From: Melampsora larici-populina 98AG31
Lineage: Eukaryota > Basidiomycota > Pucciniomycetes > Pucciniales > Melampsoraceae
Assembly (NCBI RefSeq): GCF_000204055.1
Contig: NW_006768788.1
Coordinates: forward strand, 1,005,115 to 1,069,114
Direction: 5' to 3'
DNA: 64,000 nt
Of the stretch, positions 33,571 through 43,754 are shown one piece after another. The notes under the pieces are model-generated. The model worked only from the letters and a program-made list of their open reading frames with translations, was not told where the DNA came from and did no database searches. Made by a program: the position numbers and the translations under genes. Position 1 is the first letter of the stretch; each line of letters begins with the position of its first letter.

Positions 33571-33945
33571 TAAGTGCTGATTGGTCAATGATAGTGAACC
33601 TATTCCACTTTGATAAATGTGTTTACATGTAACATCTCAGCTTGCAGCTTTTGACAGGTTGAACAGGTTGCTCAGAGATTTTGGTCTTGTTTGCAAACTT
33701 CAACCTTCCATTGCTTTGCAATCATTGCATCAAATACACAATCATCCATGTGAATGTATGCAGGTTGAGCAGACACACAATACCTTGCTTTGATCAAAAG
33801 ACTGTTTATTTGTAGGGTAAAAAGTTATGACAGGTTTATAAACGCCCCAGCCATAAGTTTCTTGCTCACAGGCCAAATTTTGTGGATAGCTCATAAGTCC
33901 CTCTTTTGCAGGCTCACTCGCCGAGAGACTCTTTTAGGTTATATA
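33571..33945 (+). mobile_element. Diverged relative of the Mutator-like MITE
   Basis: From about 33600 to 33940 the sequence parallels 33180-33500 in the same orientation: TTTTGACAGG.TG.ACAG, TTTTGG.....TTTGCAAACTTC, CCCAGCCA.A.GTTTC and ATAAGTCCCTCT, with many substitutions. The left terminus is not recognisable. It seems to be an older copy of the same family directly beside the younger one. Confidence 0.6.
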
Positions 33946-34186
33946 TAGAAATAAATTTCCCATCATTCATCTTTCATCCCAATTTTAAGAACCAATTCAT
34001 TTCAGTCATCACCATCTTTTGTTTTTTTTACATTTCTCTTTTTTGAAATCACACAGTCAAAACAATCTTTCAATATCCTACACACATCATCATATTCCTT
34101 TGAATTCATTCAACTTTTGTAATCATTCTTACACAACCCCAAATCAAGAGTAAATCTTCCAAAAACACTCGGGAAGAAAACCCGAT

Positions 34187-35770
34187 TTAGAGCTTGTTGA
34201 TAAAGCCAACACCCTGCGAAAAATTAAAAAAAGTGAACATCAGGTAACAATTTGACAAAAAAAGTTGAATTAATGTAAAGTTACCTTGGAGATGTTACCC
34301 TTAAGTTCAGCAATGCAAGTTTTAAGCATTTCTTGTTCAAGAGAAGAAAGGTTTCCGATTGGCAAGACTTTTTCAACCCCATTGCTCTATGAACCAAAGT
34401 CATCATCAGTGAAATTTCATGAAATTTCGAGGTCTGAGTCATCAATGGATTTTCACTTACTCCAAGTTCAATTGGAACTGCAAAATACCCAAGTCCCTCC
34501 ACCACACTGGCAATATGAGCTTCAGATTGAACAGCAATATAAGCCATCTCTGTCACTCCAGTCTTTCCTTCCCATTTAGCTTTGATCAAACTGTCGGCAA
34601 ATCGGAAACCAGCGTAAGCCATACTCAAGGTAGCACTACCTTTCCCTTCTTTAGCTTCGACGACTTCATCCCCACCAAATTGGATTCGATTGATAAGTTC
34701 CTTAAGTTTGGTTTCATCTGATAAGATAGATGATGGTAGGGATGGAGAGGATTGCGATAAGAGTGGTAGGATCGTGTGACCCGAATGACCACCGATCACT
34801 GGGACCTTGTATTGGTGTGCTTTTTCGGGTTGACCTGCTACTTCAGCTGTGAAGGCAGATGCTCTTACTACATCGAGTGTGGTAACACCGAACAATCTAG
34901 AGTTTACGCGTCATCAAAATTAGATATTTCTCAAATTTTCATCGGTTCATGGGAGAAGTCTTACCTCTTAGGGTCAAAGACACCAGCCTTCTTGAAGACT
35001 TCGGCCACAACCGGAACAGTCGAATTCACTGGATTAGAAATCACCAAGATAAAAGCCTTTGGACAATGAGCCACCATTCCATTGGCCAAGTCTCTTACGA
35101 TCCCTGCATTAATCTAGCAAAGAGACATGAATAAGATTATATGAACGGAATTAAGTTTTCGAGATTCGGAAAGAGACTAACATTGAACAAATCATCTCGG
35201 GTCATTCCGGGCTTTCGAGGTACACCTGCAGGGATGACGACCAAATCGGCTCCTTTGAGAGCCTTCGATAATCCTTCGTCATCCGCCGAGTAACCACAAA
35301 CTGTGCTAGGGGTATTGATATGAGCAATCTGTTTCAAACATCCCATTCATCAACTTTCGTCCGCATCGACGTGATTGAGATTATGACTGGATGACGTCAT
35401 GCTTACATCTACCGCCACTCCCTTTACCATAGTTGCCACATCGAATAAAGCCAATTCAGTGATATGAGGGTTTTGCTAAAGATAACCCGATCGGTTAGTC
35501 TATTGAACTTGTCTCATCAGAACTTCTTGAATTCAAAAGCTCACCTTGAGTAACAGTGACAAGGGTTGGCCAATGCCTGAGATCAGATTGAAAAGAAATG
35601 AAGTTATTCAGCCAATTGATCGGGATGGAAGTCTAGATTTTGAGATATCAAGTTAAACTGACCACCGGCAGCACCCAAAACAGCTACTTTGAGAGGCTAA
35701 AAAGGCAAGATCACGAAAGTCAAATCAATAAAAGAGTGATTGCGTGTATAGTTTATGACAAACCAACCAT
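34187..35770 (-). CDS. NAD-dependent malate dehydrogenase, 332 aa
   Basis: Ten exons on the minus strand fit: 35770-35768 (ATG alone), 35696-35663, 35576-35545, 35475-35407, 35328-35182, 35113-34965, 34896-34461, 34386-34285 and 34213-34187, with an intron at every boundary and consistent phases, total 333 codons (nine coding blocks are certain, the first by inference). It converts malate and oxaloacetate with NAD(H). Visible are the dinucleotide-binding [15 protein letters not shown], the [12 protein letters not shown] loop with substrate-binding Arg residues, NPVNSTVP, and the catalytic-His region [15 protein letters not shown]. There is no mitochondrial presequence, so it is probably cytosolic, or peroxisomal given the final NKL, a weak PTS1-like tripeptide. 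An alternative start using a 7-nt first exon and a later acceptor is possible but its acceptor lacks a pyrimidine tract. Confidence 0.9.
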
Positions 35771-36266
35771 GATAGAAATTGAATGAGTGGATTGATAGGA
35801 TGGGTAAATGGATATGAAGATGGTGGTAGATTTGTTATCTTTTGTACGATAGAACTTGTTGTTTTATAGTGTGGTATGCTATGACTTGATATGATGACTG
35901 AGTGGTTGGGGTTAAACAACTGATTGTCGATCGTTTGGAAGGAAATCGATCAAACTATGTTTGTACAGTTTACATACATACACACTTCACAAGTGTTACA
36001 CAACATACGATGCAAGATGTTTATCTGGGAAGTTGGGAACGTTCAGTTAACTTGAGCCCCACGCCAAGTTGATATAAACTTGATGCCAAGTACTCTTAAA
36101 CCTTGGCATCATTAGTCACTTCTTTCATACTTTAATTAGGCTTAGCCTGAGTTGAATATCATGTGTGAATGACCAAATTCCATGATGCCATATCTAGGAC
36201 AATCAATAAACTCTTGTGTGAGTGTTAGCTGCAGAATTTCCAAGAATTTGATTTTTGGTATCCTAT
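35771..36266. other. Upstream region of MDH
   Basis: About 500 bp that should contain the MDH promoter and leader. No gene. A mini-MITE follows directly. Confidence 0.5.
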
Positions 36267-36332
36267 TAAACTTATCCAAGTCCCTTCCGTGCGAGAAGCA
36301 GCAAAGGAGAGCAAGGGACTTGGATAAGCTTA
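36267..36332. mobile_element. 66-bp mini-MITE with 9-bp duplication
   Basis: TAAACTTATCCAAGTCCCTT and its inverted partner AAGGGACTTGGATAAGCTTA bracket a 26-bp centre. GTATCCTAT (36258-36266) and GTATCCTGT (36333-36341) form a 9-bp target duplication with one mismatch. The ends resemble those of the element at 32943 (AAGTCCCT), so it is probably a very short member of the same Mutator-like group. Confidence 0.7.
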
Positions 36333-36461
36333 GTATCCTGTGCAGCACTGAGTCTTCCAAGAATCTGCACGAGTCACCATCGGGACAGCTCGGAACCCAA
36401 TATTTCAGAAGACTCAGTCTCGGATTCACAATGATCTCCAATGAGTAGCAATATGTATCCT

Positions 36462-36767
36462 TGAGAGTCGGTACGGGTATTGACACACGGGAATGGGTCG
36501 AAACGGCGTCGGGTAGTGAAAGCACGCGGGCCCAACCTAGACGTCCATCCTCCTCGCGTGATCAACCATATCTCACATACGAAAAAGGATGGACGTCAAG
36601 GGTTGAGGAAAAAGATTCCTATAAAGACAACGCCCGTTCCCCATCAAGGAATCTGTTCCCCATCGAAAAGTCAATTCTAAAAAATTTCTCTTCGTGTCTC
36701 CGCGGCTTTCTCTCCAAGCCTTGCTATCAACTCCAAAATTCGAAAAACATCATATCTTCATTTTTTC
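36462..36767 (+). repeat. Split direct repeat A1
   Basis: 306 bp starting TGAGAGTCGGTACGGGTATT, repeated exactly in length at A2. It should contain the promoter. Short open frames inside it occur in both copies and are not genes. Confidence 0.9.
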
Positions 36768-36901
36768 GTTTAGAGAAACGTAGTCTTGCCTTCTTAAGAC
36801 AATACGTTCAGAGTACATCGCGACATAGATTTAATTGCCATATATAAAGCCTTCAGAGACCCGATTTTTCTTCTTGATTCAAACTTTTTCGTTTTAAGGC
36901 T

Positions 36902-38682
36902 ATGATAGCTGAAGCAAATTCGCATAATGATCGTTATAAAGCCATCGATGCGATCCTGGAAAACTACCGTGTCAAAGGCGGCAGCTCCCATGTCAGCATG
37001 GTCGAGCTCCGTGACCAAGTGGCACAGGTATACAATCCAAAGGCGCCAGACTTCTTGTACCACTGGTCTGCAGTTGCTAGGGTCGCAATCGCCCTCAATC
37101 ACAAGCACCGGAGGATCGAATACACACCGTGGATGAGATCCCCCGGAACGCTGACCCCATGGGGAAACCAGCCATCGTCCTCAGCAGGAAGGTTGAAACA
37201 CCTTTCGAGGTGGAATACTACCGTCCTCCACAAGGATTCATTGGGGAACGAATGCCGGCGGGAGTCAAAACCAAAGACGGATTTCCAGAGGAAATCGAGG
37301 ATAACTCCATGTTCCCTGCAGGAGTATCACATCACACAAAAACCCCGGCTTCATCGTCACCTCCACCACCGCCCTTCAATCCAAAACTTCCTTCACCAGA
37401 CCCTCCTCCATCGTCAGGGAAGGGGAAGAACCGGCGCCGACGCCAAAAACGTTCTAGCATTATCTCTACGAAACAAATACCTTCAACCTCAGCTGTGCCC
37501 TTGTCCGTTCGAGTTGCGCCGCCTACTCAATCTACAACAGGAACATCAAACCCTCATCCAGTCGCTACCCAGCACAGCGGTAGCTTGTTTGACCGTATGG
37601 CTCCTGGGCCATCCGGAGGATTCAAGGAAACTCCACCACCAACCGTTGGAAAATCCAAACGCAGAAGAAACTCTTCTCCTCCGCCTTCTTCATCAGATTC
37701 GTCGTCAGACGACGATTTCTCCCCTCCTCCTAATCCAGCACCAGCTGTCTCTGGGGCACCAGCCATCTCTGGGTCGGACGGGGATGACGATGACGGCTTG
37801 GCTCCGTTCTTGGCTCACAATGAGCATCTCTCCCCCAAAGCATTTACTCCTCTATCTCGAGAAGTCCAAAAAATCACACTCTTGTATAAATCAAACATCA
37901 AAAAATATGTCTCGCTTTTCAATTCCTGTGGCAATAAACCAGGCAACTGGCATAACTCCCTCACAAGAGACCTTCTGGAGTATAATTTTGTGGATCTTCG
38001 AAAATTGTATGGCGAAGTTTCATCCTCCACCCCCTCGGAATCCTTCCTTAAGGTTAACAATTCCGGCAAACTCAAGAGTATCGATGGTGCCACACCTAAA
38101 GATATCAACGACAACAACCATTGGAAGGACCTCATGGGGGTACTACGACATGCATACATCGCGGCGTATCCCCCAGCGGCAAACTCCATCAAAAAGTACT
38201 TCGATTACATTTTCGGGTTGCCGGGACTCTTCCAAGCAAAGGTCAACTGGGAAGATGTTAGAGACTTCGACGTCGAGCTCAGAAAAGAATTTTCATCCAG
38301 GCCATGGCTGGTGTGGGGAGACTACACCCACGACAGCTTACGAGGCATCGACAATCGAGTCCTTTACAGTGCAGCCAGCCGATTTTCTCGCTCTCACAGA
38401 ACCTCAGCTTCAACCCCTTTGGCGCCTCGCATCACTACCGAGCCGGAGAGCTATCAGTCCACTTCGTCACGCCCTGCTCCAGCAAAGAAAACCAAAGGCA
38501 AACGAAAGAAACCAAACTATGAGGTCAAACCGGCAAAAAATGTTCCTATTGCTGATCAAATCTGTAACAACTGGAATCTTGGCGTTTGTCCCAACTCGGA
38601 CCGTGACTGCGAGCGAATCCACAATATCTGCAACAAAGTTGGATGCAATGGCTCTCATCAAGGAAGCCGAGAGCACAAATGA
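36902..38682 (+). pseudogene. YR retroelement Gag-like protein, one frameshift
   Basis: The first part is read from ATG 36902 in one frame (about 75 residues, to RRIEYT near 37125). The rest continues in the next frame from about 37120 to the stop at 38682, about 520 residues. The switch falls within 37081-37135 and points to a single-base indel. The C-terminal part has a Pro/Ser-rich linker, a region like a capsid domain, and a CCCH zinc finger (C-x7-C-x6-C-x3-H, CNNWNLGVCPNSDRDC then ERIH) followed by a second, shorter CxxxxCxxxH unit. Such fingers are typical of Gag-like proteins of fungal YR retrotransposons, which package the RNA. A 714-codon frame that spans the same region is mostly out of frame with this protein. 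Confidence 0.7.
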
Positions 38683-40471
38683 ACCAAACGGACGACGCTA
38701 TCTGCGAGGCCTGGAAATCGACGAACTCTCCGACGGGTTCTCAGCCTCAGTCGAATCATCCTTAAAGGCTGAGCCTTTACCATCCCCACCTTCGCTCTCC
38801 TCGGACCCCCTAGCAGCTTACGCCATCGAACGCAGGCCGGACCTGTTCTCCATCAGCTGCCCAATCAACGTAACCAACCTCTCATTTTTACTAACCAACC
38901 ATCCAAATCGGCCATTTGTCGACTCAGTATTGCAGGGCCTAACCAAAGGCTTCTGGCCAATCTCATCGCTACCCTCCAACGAAACTACCTGCCCTAACAA
39001 CCACGTGTCCAATAAAGAAGAAGAACAAATTCTTGAAAAGGCATGAGACAAGGAAGTACAACTGGGAAGGTACTCTCCACCCTTCTACACCCTCCTGCCA
39101 GGCATGAAAGTGTCCCCATTGTGCCTAGCGACAAACCCAAACTCGGGAAAAATTAGGACATGCACAAACATGTCCTTCGGAAATCCCTCCCCAAACGACC
39201 TTATCGACAAAAGCCAAATAAAAATTGATCTTGACTCCATAGCCTCCTTCGTACCGGTTCTAATAATCCATCACAAATCAAATCAAGTTATGATCCTATG
39301 GAAATCGGACGTGGACGGGGCGTTCAGAATCCTACCGGTTTCGCGACAATGGCAGTTCCGCCAAATCGTGCGAGTAGGAAAAGCCTTCCATGCAGACAGG
39401 AGAGTAAATTTCGGATGCTCCAGCTCACCGAAGCTGTGGTGCTCATTTTTCTCCTTGGTCTTATGGATCGCATCAAAAAAGTTTGGTATTCAAAACTTGA
39501 ATTCCTATATGGATGATTCGTGGGGCGCAAGCCTCGCATCCGACGTGGTCCTATTCAAAGGCCAAAAAATTCCCCTATAGCAAGCCAAGTTCTTGTCAAT
39601 CTTTGAATTCCTGGGAATCCCGTGGGCTTGGGAAAAACAACTCTCAGGCCCAGTCCTAGAAATCATCGGACACACAATTAGCTGCAATGACCTATCAATA
39701 TCACTATCGGAGAAGAAAAGATCAGAGCTAATCCAAGCACTCCGTGCCTTTACGTCAAAAATATCCCATCCTCTGATAGAATGGCAGCGTCTGACAGGTT
39801 GGGCCAATTGGGCTCTCAATACCTTTCCGTTAGGAAGATGGTCCTTGCAGTCATCTTGGGACAAGACATCTGGAAAAACAATCAGACGAGCTCATATACC
39901 ACTCAACCGGACAAACAAGGAAGATCTGACCTGGCTGGCCGACGCTCTGGAAGCATGGGAAGGGCGCCTTGTCTTACAAACCCTTCACTGGCCTCTGCAA
40001 TCGGCAGATTGCGTGTTCTTCTGCGATGCATGCCCTCACGGCCTCGGAATCTGGAGGCCGGCGGCAGCAAGAGGATGGAGTCACACCCTACCTCCCCCAG
40101 CCCGTGACATATATTGGGCCGAGTTGCTGGCAGTCACTCTGGCCATCCAACTTGCTGTCGGGCTTAAAGCAAAAAGAGCCCTGATTTTCACCGACAACCA
40201 ATCAGTCTCCCACTTATTCAGCTCTCACAAGCCAATACCATCGATACGGATCATCTTCAAATATGCAGTGGACCTCATGCTCAAGAACTCAATCGATGTC
40301 AAGGTCCGGCACGTTTCGGCAGACGATAACCAAATAGCCGACGCCATATCTAGAAACAACTCAGACCGGACGAAACTTCTAGCTCCAAACTTGTCAGTTA
40401 CCAAAATCGAACCCCCTTCATCTTTACTAGTGGGAGGATCAAACAGCCGATTGTTCCTCTCTTTGATCTGA
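38648..40471 (+). pseudogene. YR retroelement reverse transcriptase-RNase H, two stops
   Basis: One reading frame runs from ATG 38648, overlapping the gag end, to 40471 (607 codons) except for TGA at 39044 and TAG at 39578. The RT domain shows SDVDGAFRILPV (first catalytic Asp), the NFGCSSSPKLW region and the active-site YMDDSWG. RNase H follows with FFCDACPHGLGIW, a Glu in WAELLAV and IFTDNQSV, then ADAISR. It would copy the element RNA in the particle. Both stops are one C-to-T step from Arg and Gln codons, so the protein was probably intact until recently. No methyltransferase domain is seen, unlike DIRS1. Confidence 0.85.
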
Positions 40472-40617
40472 AAGAAGGCCATCCAAAAAGCACCCAAAAA
40501 CTTTTCATTTCCGCCTAGTCTTCTAAACTCGTTTATTTTCGGCTCGCTGTCTCAAATCCGTTTCCATTCCATTTATTCTCTCTAAAATCCTTTTTCATTC
40601 AAATCGCTCCCGCCATC

Positions 40618-41676
40618 ATGGGAAAAACCAAAAGCAGCCGAAAGGCAGCACTGAACTTCTTCGAAAACGAAACGAAAAACGAAGAAGACATCAACAACGC
40701 TCTCGATCCAAACACCAAATCAAAATACCAATCAGGGTATCGCCAATTCCAAAAAAATTGCTCCGCATAAGGCTACGCCCTACGCCCGGATGAAACCACC
40801 CTCGCTCACTTTGTATCTTCAATATCACGGGTTCTACGACCCTCAACAGTAGGCAAATATCTTACGGGCATAGCCCACGTCATGCGCGCCGAATTTCCCT
40901 TCGTGGACTCAGCCCGTGAATCATCGCGAGTCAAACAATCTCTAAAAGGCTGCTATAAAGGATTCTCACTTCCGTCAACCCAAGCGAATGCCATGACACT
41001 CCGAGACGTAAAATCGTGCGCGGAATTCTACAACAAAACATTTGACGACGCTTTATTCAACACCATCGTCGCTTTAGGGTTCTCCGGACTACATAGATTG
41101 GGAGAACTGACCGTACCAGATTCAATCGCTTTACAAAACAGCCGAAAATCAATCCGAAGATCTTCCCTGGTTTTTTCGCTGTGCGGATCGGTGGCCTGCT
41201 ACAACCTCCCTTTCCAAAAAGCCGATAACTGCTACTCGGGCGCCTCCGTCTCGATCACTGATAGGCCGAAAGACCCATATTGCCCTGTAAAGACCCTGCT
41301 TTACTACACAGTCTGGCGAGATCACTGCTTCCCTTGCGAACCTTTGATGCTAGTCCAAGAAGACGGAACCCAACCAACTCGAACGTGGTTCATCATGCGA
41401 CTGCAAGCCCTCTTCCAACGCACTCGCACGGGCCACTCCCTGCGAGCAGGAGGAGCAACGGCGTTCGCTCAAAGCGGAATGGAATTGAACACCATACAAC
41501 AAATCGGCCGTTGGTCATCAAATGCTTTCGAAACATATATCAGAACGCACCCGCTCTTAAATCTCAATAACGCCCAACGTTTCGCCCAGAACGAGGGAAT
41601 GTCCATAGGAGAGCAGGTCGAGTTTCCAGGAGCCGCTCTCGTAAGCAGCCCGATACTCCCTGCGACCCTACCATAG
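40618..41676 (+). pseudogene. YR retroelement tyrosine recombinase, one stop
   Basis: The frame runs from ATG 40618 to 41676 (352 residues) with one in-frame TAA at 40768. The N-terminal part is a core-binding, SAM-like helical domain. The catalytic half shows Arg I in SGLHRLGEL, the HxxR box in GHSLRAGGATAFAQ, then GRWSSNAFETYIR with Trp in the second-His position and the nucleophilic Tyr. This enzyme would join a circular cDNA to the genome without target duplication. The stop lies before the catalytic domain, and an internal ATG at 40882 could still start a shortened protein. The stop is one C-to-T step from a Gln codon. Confidence 0.88.
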
Positions 41677-42110
41677 CCTCGGCTAACAAAGTCAATAGTC
41701 ACTGACAATCTTCTTCATTACATGTCTTCCTGTTTCACAGCCGTGGACCAGCGATAAAGCTGTAACCCGTAGCGACCATCGCAGTCGCCGGCAGCATAAG
41801 GTGAGTTATCTACAATAACCGTACCACACCTCTTATCTGACAAAGTACCCGTCCTAGGTATCTTTCATAGGGCGTGATCATCGGTCCCCTAACGGAAAGC
41901 GTTGATCTAGCAATCACCATCCAAGGTACGGAAAGTCTACGACTTCCTCACTCACATTCGAGAGTACCTCTAACACAAATCAACGGATGTACATCCTGAT
42001 TGCCACCAACAGAAAACGTTCGGAAGTTCTCCACCACTCAACCATTCAATGGTTTCGACATCACCACTCTTCAAATACCATCACCAACTCTCCTCCCTAC
42101 GAGGGTGGTT

Positions 42111-42288
42111 GAACTCAAGATCCTCATGTTTTCTGCTCCGGCTATCTCCAGATTTTCACGCTTTTTTCTCTTTTTCAGTCTTACTATGCGGCCTTCTCTT
42201 TCTCTCAATGCACGCTAATAGACTTGCCACACGGCAGTACAAGCGTAAAAACCCAAGTTGCCATAGCAAACTGAGCCAGACCCATTCC
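42111..42288 (+). repeat. Split direct repeat B1
   Basis: 178 bp starting GAACTCAAGATCCTCATG and ending CCCATTCC, directly abutting A2. Confidence 0.9.
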
Positions 42289-42594
42289 TGAGAGTCGGTA
42301 CGGGTATTGACACACGGGAATGGGTCGAAACGGCGTCGGGTAGTGAAAGCACGCGGGCCCAACCTAGACGTCCATCCTCCTCGCGTGATCAACCATATCT
42401 CACATACGAAAAAGGATGGACGTCAAGGGTTGAGGAAAAAGATTCCTATAAAGACAACGCCCGTTCCCCATCAAGGAATCTGTTCCCCATCGAAAAGTCA
42501 ATTCTAAAAAATTTCTCTTCGTGTCTCCGCGGCTTTCTCTCCAAGCCTTGCTATCAACTCCAAAATTCGAAAAACATCATATCTTCATTTTTTC
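42289..42594 (+). repeat. Split direct repeat A2
   Basis: 306 bp, matching A1 in length and, as far as compared, in sequence, from TGAGAGTCGG to CATTTTTTC. Confidence 0.9.
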
Positions 42595-42803
42595 ATTTAC
42601 CTCCCACCCGCCCTGGCAAACTTGTTCCTGGCACGTCAAAAGAATTTTTTTTTTCTCTAACTAGATAGCTCACACCGAGAAATTGTAATCTTCCTATTCA
42701 TCAAAAATGCTTCTACTCTTTTTTGTGTTCTTTTTTCTTCCTCCTTTCAAAAAAGCCGCAAACGGCTCACTTACGTTGTAAAATAGCTGAGTAACCACCC
42801 GCA

Positions 42804-42981
42804 GAACTCAAGATCCTCATGTTTTCTGCTCCGGCTATCTCCAGATTTTCACGCTTTTTTCTCCTTTTCAGTCTTACTATGCGGCCTTCTCTTTCTCTCA
42901 ATGCACGCTAATAGACTTGCCACACGGCAGTACAAGCGTAAAAACCCAAGTTGCCATAGCAAACTGAGCCAGACCCATTCC
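42804..42981 (+). repeat. Split direct repeat B2, element right end
   Basis: 178 bp, one mismatch to B1 seen in the pyrimidine tract (CTCC versus CTCT). It ends CCCATTCC, which defines the right end of the element. The 209 bp between A2 and B2 are unique. Confidence 0.9.
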
Positions 42982-43754
42982 CATATATCTATATATCTGC
43001 TCCCAACAAGAATATTCAGTTACTCACCTATGCTATTCTTTTCACCTAGGGTTTTCATTGATTCAAGAAACACCTCAATATTGTAAGATTTATTGCACCC
43101 ACTCTATGGCCAGCATATATTTCTACACCATATCTCAACTGTAGCAAATACTGCTACATACTTAATTTGATTGTCCACAGGGAGCCCTATTTTGGGCCAA
43201 ACTCAACACTCCCTAGGTCCAAGCAAAATTGCAGTTATGCCACAAGAATACAGAAGCAGGTAACTACCATATGAAATGTGCCAATGTATATGACTTCATT
43301 GAAAAATACCAGACCACAGGCAAAGCAGTGTTGTATTGTTGTAGTGTCTGTCAGTTATGACTTGCAGTACCATAGGCACTGTGCAAGACAACCAGATCTC
43401 ACAACTGTTAAATCTTGCAGAACTTGTCATGTGGTGGTACATGTAACATATGCAGCTGAGCATCCTGTTGAATCACATTCATGTCACAGTGAGGATTTCA
43501 TATAGAGCACATTACATAAGAAACAGTGAGGTAAAATGTACAATATCAGAATCACAATTTGGAACTTGTAGACAATCAGGTTTATGAAAACTGTGCACAT
43601 GAAAGTTTTTATTTCTAAAACATAAAGAATTTGGTGTTTGCTCATTGGTTGGTTTTTACAAAAATCATTTCCTTGTCTTTGGTACACCTTCCTTGTCTTG
43701 AATCAAAAGATCACCTAGCAAGAAGCCTTATTCATTGAGTTTGAAAGGGACAAG
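42982..43754. other. Upstream region of the secreted-protein gene
   Basis: About 770 bp without a supported gene, between the YR element and the secreted-protein start. It presumably contains that gene's promoter. Confidence 0.45.

Larger units (their letters stand above)
36462..42981 (+). mobile_element. Ngaro/PAT-like tyrosine-recombinase retrotransposon
   Basis: A 6.5-kb element with split direct repeats in the order A1 (36462-36767), coding region, B1 (42111-42288), A2 (42289-42594), B2 (42804-42981). A1 and A2 are each 306 bp, B1 and B2 178 bp with one mismatch seen. B1 abuts A2 exactly. This arrangement, with RT-RNase H and a tyrosine recombinase instead of an integrase, defines the PAT/Ngaro branch of DIRS-like elements. 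No target duplication is expected or seen. RT and recombinase carry stop codons, so this copy is not autonomous, yet its repeats are still nearly identical. Confidence 0.92.

Noticed and set aside
35137..35770. MDH start with a 7-nt first exon (M-V then VAVLG)
   Set aside because: It keeps the frame but its acceptor (CTCAAAG) has no pyrimidine tract, unlike CCTTTTTAG, which supports the ATG-only exon.
36480..36680. 66-codon ORF in A1, repeated in A2
   Set aside because: It exists twice because the repeat is duplicated; no start context or domain.
36902..39046. 714-codon ORF in the YR element as one protein
   Set aside because: Only its first 75 codons (Gag start) and last 130 (RT start) look coding; the middle is the shadow of the Gag frame.
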